Part shown: positions 57,195-64,000 of the stretch, in pieces
Layout: each line of letters begins with the position of its first letter
How positions within the stretch are numbered: position 1 is the stretch's first letter
From: Candidatus Fibrimonadaceae bacterium
GTDB taxonomy: Bacteria; Fibrobacterota; Fibrobacteria; Fibrobacterales; Fibrobacteraceae
Assembly: GCA_031281345.1 (NCBI GenBank)
Contig: JAITFN010000020.1
Span: 1-64,000 of the forward strand
Length of the DNA: 64,000 bases
Direction of reading: 5' to 3'
The notes under the pieces: model-generated
The model's input: the letters and a program-made list of their open reading frames with translations, nothing else
Told to the model about the DNA's origin: nothing
Database searches by the model: none
Program-made: the position numbers and the translations under genes

Positions 57195-59510
57195 ATGCTC
57201 AAAAAAACAACGGTCATATTAGCACTTACTACGCTTTTCGCATATTCTGCGGTTAATTACCCATATCCGCAAGCGAAACCCAACGCCAATGGAATAAACG
57301 TAACTACAGCTAACGCTTCAACAAATTTGCTAGACAAATTCAAAATTTTTATAAGCACAAACGGACAATATAGAGAGGGTACTTGCAGCAGCCCAAGCAA
57401 TGGTGTTAGCAATAATACTCCATGTGCCCGCATAGAGTTTCAAGATGCAGGCATTACCGTTAGCGAGGGCATTGGCTACGCTATGCTTATGGCGGTTTAT
57501 TTCAGCGGAACAACAAGCTATCAAAGCCAATTTGACAAATTATGGACATACTACAAAACATTTAGAAATAGCAATGGAGTTATGAGCTGGAAAATAAACG
57601 GTTTTACCAGCGTTGTTTCTGGAGACGATAAAAATATAAATTCCGCTTCCGATGCAGAATTTGACGTTGCTCTTGCGCTTGTAATGGCATATTATCAATT
57701 CGGAGACCAAAAATACAAAGACGATGCTGAAAACTTAATCATAAAAATAAGAGCAAAAGAATTTAACGGTTCCCCCAGCTATTTGCATAAACCCGGTGAT
57801 ACTTGGGACGATTATAAAAACCCAAGTTATGTTGCTCCGGCGGCTTTCCATATTTTCAAAGATATAGATGATTGCGAGTTTTGGGTTAATGCTATTAATA
57901 AAAATTACGCATTGCTTAAAGCCAATGCAAATTCCTCTACAGGACTACCCTCTGACTGGAGCAATGCCAGCGGAACTCCGGTAGCTGGACTGAGTTCAAC
58001 AGACTTCAGCTACGATGCTGCTCGCGCGCCTTGGCGTTGGGCTACAGCAAATGCTTGGTTTGGGCATGCAGATGCAAAAACATTGCTCACAAAACTCGCT
58101 ACTTGGGTTAATGGAAAAGCTCCTGGTGATGTTGGAGGAAAAATTAGTCTGAGTGGTGGCATGGGCGGTGATAAGAATAGCACTTTTATAGGTTCACTGA
58201 TGACTGCCCTCACAGTAAGCAGCACATATCAAAACAACCTTAATTCATATTGGACCACTTTAATAGGTAGAAACGAAAGTGCTTACTTTGAAAGATCTTT
58301 GCAACTTTTAACCGGCTTGCTTGTAACCGGCAATATGCCAAACTTAGCACCGAGCACTGCCTTAAATTGCACCATCAACGCCACTGATACTTCTGGCGTT
58401 AAAATAGACCAGTTAACCGCCGAAAAAGAAGACGATAAACGTTTTGCAAAAACATGGGAAGAGTGGTATGCATTTACAGATGCAGGCGATAAAGGTGCTT
58501 CTACAATAACAAACGCAAAATCCACAGTTTTTGATTGGAACAAGGAACATGGGAAATGCGAAAATATGGATGCTTATAAAGTGATTTTAAAAGATGGAAA
58601 TGATTGGGTTGCCAAAATAGACCGATATACCCTCAATCAGGGAGACAACGCTTATGAGCCTTATGTAGCTTTGGGCTTGGATGCGCAAAATAACGGAACT
58701 GCTTATGATTTTTCAAATTGCAAAGGAGGTTTCAGATATAGCTACAAAGGCAAAGCTCATAATTTCAAGGTACAAATGAGCACGGTTACCAATTACGGCT
58801 ACCATCAGAAAGAAATGGGCACTGATTCCGACAATGCATGGAAAACTGTTACCGTCAAAACCGCAGAGCTTGAGCAGCCACCTTGGGCAACCACCGGCGA
58901 CAACGCAGGCAAGGGAGTGGCATTCAATTTGTCTAAAGTAAATGCCTTTGTTTGGGAACTCAAAGGCGGTAAAGGCACAGAAACGGGGCTTTCTGCAAAA
59001 ACAGGTTCTTTGGCAATAAAAGATTTTAAATGTATTGGTACCATGCAATTCCCTAAGGATAAGCCAGCTTCTAAATGCGGTGGCAGCAGCAGTTCAAATG
59101 CCACTGGTGGCAATAATTCCAGCAGTTCTAGAGCAAACAGCAGCTCTAGTGGCGGTTCTAGCAGTTCTGCCCTCGGCAACGTTTCTAGCAGTTCTGTCCT
59201 CGGCAGTGGTTCCAGCAGTTCCACAGATGGCGAAGGCGATAGCTCCAGCAGTGAAGGAGACGACACACCTATTGTTTTGCCGCAAATTGTGCACAGCAAC
59301 GCCCTTAACTCGGTGAATAACGGCGTGAACTTGCAAGCCATGAACAATGCCACAATTCAAATTTTTGATTTGAAGGGCAAAACAGTTCGCACACTGAAAT
59401 TCAAGCCTGGCAACTATATTGTTCAACTAGCAGACTTGCCGCGAGGCTTGTATATCGCTAAGGCAACCAGTGAGTCTTGGAAGCAAACGGTTAAAGTGAT
59501 GGTAAAATAA
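57195..59510 (+). CDS. Secreted GH8 enzyme with extra beta-sandwich (CBM-like) domain
   Basis: A 771-residue enzyme. Signal peptide (about 1-18), GH8 catalytic domain (about 20-385; acid Glu about 91 in VSEGIGYAM, Asp about 153 in ASDAEFDVALAL, YDAARAPWRWA), then a domain of about 260 residues (about 395-650; WEEWYAFTDAGDKGAST, YEPYVALGLDA, GGFRYSYKGKAHNFKVQ) that looks like a CBM11-type beta-sandwich, a Ser linker, and the same DLKGKTVRTLKF...GLYIAK C-terminal module as the preceding gene. The two GH8 genes form a tandem duplication in which the second gained or the first lost the middle domain. GGGGTAT precedes the start. Confidence 0.9.
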   Translation: MLKKTTVILALTTLFAYSAVNYPYPQAKPNANGINVTTANASTNLLDKFKIFISTNGQYREGTCSSPSNGVSNNTPCARIEFQDAGITVSEGIGYAMLMAVYFSGTTSYQSQFDKLWTYYKTFRNSNGVMSWKINGFTSVVSGDDKNINSASDAEFDVALALVMAYYQFGDQKYKDDAENLIIKIRAKEFNGSPSYLHKPGDTWDDYKNPSYVAPAAFHIFKDIDDCEFWVNAINKNYALLKANANSSTGLPSDWSNASGTPVAGLSSTDFSYDAARAPWRWATANAWFGHADAKTLLTKLATWVNGKAPGDVGGKISLSGGMGGDKNSTFIGSLMTALTVSSTYQNNLNSYWTTLIGRNESAYFERSLQLLTGLLVTGNMPNLAPSTALNCTINATDTSGVKIDQLTAEKEDDKRFAKTWEEWYAFTDAGDKGASTITNAKSTVFDWNKEHGKCENMDAYKVILKDGNDWVAKIDRYTLNQGDNAYEPYVALGLDAQNNGTAYDFSNCKGGFRYSYKGKAHNFKVQMSTVTNYGYHQKEMGTDSDNAWKTVTVKTAELEQPPWATTGDNAGKGVAFNLSKVNAFVWELKGGKGTETGLSAKTGSLAIKDFKCIGTMQFPKDKPASKCGGSSSSNATGGNNSSSSRANSSSSGGSSSSALGNVSSSSVLGSGSSSSTDGEGDSSSSEGDDTPIVLPQIVHSNALNSVNNGVNLQAMNNATIQIFDLKGKTVRTLKFKPGNYIVQLADLPRGLYIAKATSESWKQTVKVMVK

Positions 59511-59564
59511 GCATTTGGAAATTTTATATATTATTTGGCGAAGTTAAAATACAGCCAAATAATT

Positions 59565-61808
59565 ATGAAAAAAAACAAAAAATTCATCATCGGTTTGCTT
59601 CTTTTGGCATTCCAAGCGGTTTCTGCTCAAGGATACCCTAAATCGTGTATAGATGAAATTTTAGCCCTTCAAGCTAAAAACCCAAATTTTGATGTACAGA
59701 AATTCTTAACGGATTTGCCAGCAGAGGTGGTAAAGACAAAAGTAAAGTTAAAACTTCCTTTTGGGAAACCTAAAGACACCGAAGTGACGAGCATAGGCAT
59801 AACAGTGGGTTGTGCAAAGGTATTCCCCGAAAATCCGGCTCAGATAGCCACCACAGTTAAAGATATAAGCATAGAGCTAGCAAAAAAAATGGGACAAAAA
59901 GCCGTAGGAGCTACTGTAGCTTCGGCCTTAGGAGCCACAGATGGTAGCGTTGTTGCTGGCCTTCTTGCCAATGCGCCATTGACAGTGCCAGCGACAGCAG
60001 CAGGGGCACCGGCGAAAACCCCACCTACACCTATAAGTACCGGACCTGTTTTAAAACAATGCGATTTTGTATTTAATCCCGAAAAAAAATTCTGCTACGA
60101 CGGTGCAGCTTACGATAAATGCGATAACATGGAATATAATCCAACAACTCATATCTGCACTGGCGATATTGCTAGTCGCGCCTTATGCAACAACATACAG
60201 TATAACCCAACAATACAAAGATGCGAAAACAATACCTTACATCTTAAATGCGGAGATAATTGGTATAATCCAGCAACTCATTTTTGCTATGATAAAAGCA
60301 ACGTTGCTGTGGCTAAATGCGGCATAAACCCACAATCTTATAACCCAGATTTAATGGAATGCAAGCCAAAGATCAATGCAAATGGCATATTTTTAAAAAC
60401 TCCCGTGCAGCATGAAGGCGAAAATTACGAAGCAGTTTTAATAGGCGAGCAAATTTGGCTCTCAAAAAATTTGAACAACAATATAGAAAGCAGCGTATGC
60501 TACGATAATAACGTTGATAACTGTGCTACCTATGGCAGGCTATATGATTTGGAAACAGCAAGAACAGCTTGCCCTACAGGCTGGTATTTACCATCGGATG
60601 CGGAATGGGCAGTGCTGGCAAGCTATGTTGGAGGAATGGCAAATGCTGGAGGAAAATTGAAAGCAACGAGCTTTGGCGGTACAGATAACTACGGCTTTGC
60701 AGCTTTGCCAAGTGGCTTTAGCTATTCCAATAGCTATTCTGGTGCGGGCGATTTAAGCTATTGGTGGAGTTCTACAGAGTTCGGTCTCGATGGTGCCTAC
60801 GGCTGGTACTTAGAGCGCGGGAACGGAATTTTAAACAGGAATTCATTGATAAAGAGCAGCTTATTTGGTATTCGTTGTTTGCAATATGTTAACCCACAGC
60901 AAAGAAAAAATAGATTCCTTGTGAACGTAACTAGTGAACCAGCTGGTGTTACTTTGAAATTCAATGGCACTACTCCAAGCAACTGCTCCACAACACCATG
61001 CAAAATTGAGCTTCTAGAAGGCAAATATAACATAAACTTTACCAAAGAATTTTACGATTCCACAAATACGGCGATTAATTTAACAGGAGATAGATATGTC
61101 AATATAAAATTGGTTCCAAATTTTGGAATCTTGAGTGTAAAAGATCCTGATTATTTAAACGACATAGGCAGGCATGAGCAATGGAATATTACCATAAATG
61201 ACAATCCTACTGTTTTTGGTGATATTATGCTTTTTCCAAACAATAAGTACTCCATTAAATTAACTCATAGGTGTTACGGAGATATTGTTGATAGCGTGTC
61301 TGTAAAAAAAGGCGAGAATATGATGCTTGATTTGACGAATAGAGTTACGTTGAAACAAAGCCCTGTGTCTTTGAATGCAACATATAAATGGAAGACAGTT
61401 GAAGAACCCGTTTTTGTGAACCAGCAAGAGATTGGCAAAACGCCGTTCAAGGGCCATGTTCCCTTGTGTTCGGAAATAGCAATTATGGAACCATATAATA
61501 ATATCGAAGCAAAATTATCAGAATACAATATCTATGAATACACATATAAAAAATCCATATTCCTAAGCACTTTTGGAGGCACAGCACTTAATTTAGCTGG
61601 AGCAGTACTTTTAGGCATTGGGCTTTCTGCAAATGCAGATGTCAAAGATTATTACAATGATTATTCAAAATTGGATTTGTCTGAGAAGCAAAGCAAATTT
61701 GATGATTTATGGGAAAAATATGAAAAAAAGAAAAAAAGTAGAAATATCTATTACTTAGTTGGAAGTGTTCTTTTGGTTTCGGGAATAGGAGTACATATAT
61801 GGTTCTGA
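59565..61808 (+). CDS. FISUMP-domain surface protein with Cys repeats and C-terminal membrane helices
   Basis: A 747-residue exported protein; signal peptide MKKNKKFIIGLLLLAFQAVSA. Residues about 165-285 carry four or five Cys repeats of the form C..x.YNP....C, each about 24 residues. A FISUMP (TIGR02145) domain follows (about 290-440; [44 protein letters not shown]). Next come PEGA-like segments (VNVTSEPAGVTLKFNGT) and two hydrophobic helices at the C-terminus. ATG 59565 is chosen because the signal peptide begins there; TTG 59535 is upstream in frame. It overlaps the next gene by 10 bp. Confidence 0.75.
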   Translation: MKKNKKFIIGLLLLAFQAVSAQGYPKSCIDEILALQAKNPNFDVQKFLTDLPAEVVKTKVKLKLPFGKPKDTEVTSIGITVGCAKVFPENPAQIATTVKDISIELAKKMGQKAVGATVASALGATDGSVVAGLLANAPLTVPATAAGAPAKTPPTPISTGPVLKQCDFVFNPEKKFCYDGAAYDKCDNMEYNPTTHICTGDIASRALCNNIQYNPTIQRCENNTLHLKCGDNWYNPATHFCYDKSNVAVAKCGINPQSYNPDLMECKPKINANGIFLKTPVQHEGENYEAVLIGEQIWLSKNLNNNIESSVCYDNNVDNCATYGRLYDLETARTACPTGWYLPSDAEWAVLASYVGGMANAGGKLKATSFGGTDNYGFAALPSGFSYSNSYSGAGDLSYWWSSTEFGLDGAYGWYLERGNGILNRNSLIKSSLFGIRCLQYVNPQQRKNRFLVNVTSEPAGVTLKFNGTTPSNCSTTPCKIELLEGKYNINFTKEFYDSTNTAINLTGDRYVNIKLVPNFGILSVKDPDYLNDIGRHEQWNITINDNPTVFGDIMLFPNNKYSIKLTHRCYGDIVDSVSVKKGENMMLDLTNRVTLKQSPVSLNATYKWKTVEEPVFVNQQEIGKTPFKGHVPLCSEIAIMEPYNNIEAKLSEYNIYEYTYKKSIFLSTFGGTALNLAGAVLLGIGLSANADVKDYYNDYSKLDLSEKQSKFDDLWEKYEKKKKSRNIYYLVGSVLLVSGIGVHIWF

Positions 61809-62998
61809 GATTTCTAATGCTACTTGTGTTCTTTGTTCTCTCCTGCGCAGATTATGAGCGGGATAATGTTCACGACAGAGAATCAAAAAAATTTCAAGAT
61901 AAACCTTGCGGTGAGTGGAACTTTCCAAACAAGAAAGATCTGTACAGATGCAATATCAATAAAAAAGATAGTATCATAGAGAAAAAATGCGGCTCTAGTT
62001 GGTACGATACCACTAAGACCACTCTTCGTTGCCAAAAAAATGTGCTTGAAACAAAGTGCGGCAGCGGTTGGTATGATAACACTAATACCATTTTTCGTTG
62101 CGAAAGCAATGTGGTTGAAACGAAGTGCGGCAGCGGTTGGTACGATGCTTCCAAGTCCAATTTTGAATGCCAAGACGGTATTATCAAAGCGAAATGCGGC
62201 AATAATTGGTACGATGCCTATAATGCAAATTTGAGTTGCCAAAACGATGTAGTTGTGAAAAAGTGCGGCAGTAACTGGTACGATACCACTAAAACCACTC
62301 TTCGTTGCCAAAACAATGTGGTTGAGGCGAGGTGCGGCTATGACTGGTACAATGACTATGATGCAAATTTGAGATGCCAAAACAATGTAATTATGAAGAA
62401 GTGCGGAAGTGATTGGTACGATCGCTCTGAGGAAAACTATACATGGAGATGCCAAAACAATGTTCTTAATAAACATTGTCATGATGATGAATGGTTCAAT
62501 GGTACAACGAATTACTGTTCCTACAACAACGGAGTAACCCCGTATGGTAAGCTTAACGATAATCGCAATGGAAAAACCTATAATACATTTATTATAGATG
62601 ATCAAATATGGATGGCTGAGAATTTGAACTATAATTCAGACGACAGCAAGTGTTACAATAATGAAACAAACTGCAATACATACGGCAGGCTTTATGATTG
62701 GTATGATGCCAAGACAATTTGTCCCAGTGGCTGGCGTTTGCCAGAAAATAATGAATTGGCAAATTTAATGTATTATATTACCGATGATTATAGTTTTGCC
62801 CCTCCGCTAGGCGGTCGTTATACTAATTCTTTCTCAGATAAGGACAATGTCGGTTTTTGGTGGAGTATCACACCCGGCGATATTACAAGTGCTGCTTATG
62901 GTCAAAAAATATCTTTTGAAGATGAAAGCTACTCCATTGAAGACATTTCCTTAAATAAGTCATATTTGTTAAGCGTTCGTTGCATTAAGAAAGAATAG
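61799..62998 (+). CDS. FISUMP-domain lipoprotein with seven CGSxWYD repeats
   Basis: A 399-residue lipoprotein (lipobox VLSC). Residues about 36-240 consist of tandem repeats of about 23 residues, each KCGS(x)WYD....(x)RCQNNVVE, with two Cys per unit; seven are clear. A C-terminal FISUMP domain follows (about 255-399; [47 protein letters not shown]). The product shares its whole plan with the preceding gene and overlaps it, so the two probably act together at the cell surface. Function of FISUMP proteins is unknown; substrate or host-fibre adhesion is a guess. Confidence 0.78.
   Translation: MVLRFLMLLVFFVLSCADYERDNVHDRESKKFQDKPCGEWNFPNKKDLYRCNINKKDSIIEKKCGSSWYDTTKTTLRCQKNVLETKCGSGWYDNTNTIFRCESNVVETKCGSGWYDASKSNFECQDGIIKAKCGNNWYDAYNANLSCQNDVVVKKCGSNWYDTTKTTLRCQNNVVEARCGYDWYNDYDANLRCQNNVIMKKCGSDWYDRSEENYTWRCQNNVLNKHCHDDEWFNGTTNYCSYNNGVTPYGKLNDNRNGKTYNTFIIDDQIWMAENLNYNSDDSKCYNNETNCNTYGRLYDWYDAKTICPSGWRLPENNELANLMYYITDDYSFAPPLGGRYTNSFSDKDNVGFWWSITPGDITSAAYGQKISFEDESYSIEDISLNKSYLLSVRCIKKE
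61904..62518 (+). repeat. Tandem 69-bp-type repeats encoding CGSxWYD units
   Basis: About eight imperfect units, most 69 bp, with recurring tgCGGC...TGGTACGAT and TGCCAAAACAATGT blocks. Units near 61980 and 62265 are almost identical, indicating recent exchange. Confidence 0.85.
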
Positions 62999-62999
62999 T

Positions 63000-63010
63000 T
63001 TATCTATATT
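63000..63010 (+). promoter_or_regulatory. Putative -10 element (TTATCTATATT) of lepA
   Basis: TATATT ends 8 nt before ATG 63019. Confidence 0.5.
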
Positions 63011-63018
63011 CTTACCTG

Positions 63019-64000
63019 ATGCAGATCAACAACATACGAAATTTTAGCATTATAGCGCACATAGACCACGGCAAAAGTACGCTTGCAGATAGGCTTATTG
63101 AACTAACTGGCACTGTTTCCAAAAACGATATGATGGAACAGCTTTTAGACGATATGGACTTGGAACGCGAGAGGGGCATAACAATAAAAGCCCACGCTAT
63201 ACGAATGGTTTATGAGCGGAATGGCAAAGAATATCAGTTCAATATGATAGACACTCCGGGGCACGTGGATTTCACCTACGAGGTTAGCCGCTCGCTTGCC
63301 GCTTGCGAAGGAGCGATTTTGGTGGTAGATGCCTCTCAGGGCATAGAAGCTCAAACGCTTTCAAATTTATATTTGGCAATGGATAATAATTTAACCATAA
63401 TTCCTGTGATAAACAAAATTGATTTACCCGGGGCAAACCCAGATGCGGTGGCGCACAGCATTGGCGAACTGCTCGGCTACGATCCAGACAAAATCCCACG
63501 CATAAGCGCAAAATCCAGCATAAATGTTGGCGAGGTACTTGAAAAAATAGCAGACGAAATTCCACCTCCAAAAGGAGATTCCTCTGCCCCGCTCAAAGCC
63601 CTTGTTTTTGATTCTGTTTACGATTCTTATAGAGGCGTTATAAGCTACATACGAGTTATGGAAGGAACCATAAAAGCTGGCACAAAAATACGTATGATGA
63701 AAACAGGCGGCGAATATATGGTGACCGAAGTTGGCACCTTCTCAATGAAACGCGATGCCAAGCCTTCACTCGGTGCCGGAATGGTTGGTTATGTTCTTGC
63801 AAACATAAAAACATTATCCGATGTGAAAATAGGCGACACTTTAACAGACTGCGCAAACCCTGCCACCGAGCCGCTTGCCGGCTACAAAGAAGTTAAACCG
63901 ATGATTTTCAGCGGCATTTATCCCATAAACCCCGAAGACTACAAAAACCTGCGCGAGGCTTTGGAGAAACTGAAATTAAACGATTCCGCTCTTGTTTGGG
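63019..64000 (+). CDS. lepA: Elongation factor 4 (3' end outside window)
   Basis: LepA is a ribosome-associated GTPase that back-translocates or helps initiation. The visible 327 residues start [21 protein letters not shown] (G1 at about 14-21), then [12 protein letters not shown] (G2), [22 protein letters not shown] (G3), NKIDLPGA (G4) and ISAKSS (G5), followed by domain II ([13 protein letters not shown]) and the start of domain III. This order and sequence are specific to LepA rather than EF-G. There is no Shine-Dalgarno; a -10-like TATATT ends 8 nt upstream, so the mRNA may be leaderless. Confidence 0.95.
   Translation, partial: MQINNIRNFSIIAHIDHGKSTLADRLIELTGTVSKNDMMEQLLDDMDLERERGITIKAHAIRMVYERNGKEYQFNMIDTPGHVDFTYEVSRSLAACEGAILVVDASQGIEAQTLSNLYLAMDNNLTIIPVINKIDLPGANPDAVAHSIGELLGYDPDKIPRISAKSSINVGEVLEKIADEIPPPKGDSSAPLKALVFDSVYDSYRGVISYIRVMEGTIKAGTKIRMMKTGGEYMVTEVGTFSMKRDAKPSLGAGMVGYVLANIKTLSDVKIGDTLTDCANPATEPLAGYKEVKPMIFSGIYPINPEDYKNLREALEKLKLNDSALVW

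Noticed and set aside
61904-62518. CRISPR-like array
   Set aside because: Units are in frame, translate to a Cys repeat and have no spacers; likewise the repeats at 3843-4068.

Overview
The window looks like a chromosome segment from a fibre-degrading Fibrobacterota bacterium (Fibrobacter or a close gut relative). Evidence: secreted GH5, GH8, GH11 and GH30 enzymes with long poly-serine linkers and conserved C-terminal modules, two proteins with the 'Fibrobacter succinogenes major paralogous' (FISUMP) domain, Ser-rich lipoproteins, and an OmpA-type cell-wall anchor. The genome is compact: several convergent genes overlap at their 3' ends and many genes overlap by 1-13 bases.

Layout. (1) 1-5764, minus strand: a tightly packed plant-cell-wall operon (lipoprotein esterase, a Pro/His repeat membrane protein, GH5 endoglucanase, GH11 xylanase, DUF3089 hydrolase lipoprotein). 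(2) 5918-7344: AbiE-type toxin-antitoxin pair whose toxin lacks one catalytic aspartate; then a GH30 glucuronoxylanase and a DUF362 protein. (3) 10220-23316: housekeeping and envelope genes (orphan MNT nucleotidyltransferase, GT-C-like membrane protein with an NPCBM domain, ABC permease, HEAT protein, tRNA-Arg(CCG), queA, prmC, LOG protein, CydC-like ABC protein, DUF3516 helicase, OmpA protein). (4) 23311-35207: an accessory segment bounded by an 82-bp inverted repeat. It holds a Panacea-type toxin-antitoxin candidate, methyltransferase, DUF2304, duplicated GT2 plus polytopic membrane protein modules, a pilin, gene relics and a truncated VapC. (5) 35173-43040: methyltransferase, GT2-GtrA, argA, then rimP-nusA-infB-rbfA with a RimP lacking its C-terminal domain. 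(6) 43035-43770: a VapBC-like module flanked by 28-bp direct repeats made from the 3' end of rbfA. (7) 43818-51214: RND exporter, rhomboid, ComEA-like protein, pyrG, comM, spoVG. (8) 51407-62998: secreted phosphoesterase lipoprotein, double GT2-TPR protein, two tandem GH8 cellulases, two FISUMP proteins with Cys repeats. (9) partial lepA.

Most striking observations: a CTP synthase whose glutaminase cysteine is replaced by glycine; a recurrent TTTNCTATATT motif ending only 6-9 nt before about fifteen start codons, which predicts widespread leaderless mRNAs (including queA/prmC, whose divergent start codons overlap in one CATG); the inverted-repeat-bounded glycan segment with four copies of one gene tail; and the repeat-flanked toxin-antitoxin insertion behind rbfA. 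All calls come from reading the sequence; no database search was run.
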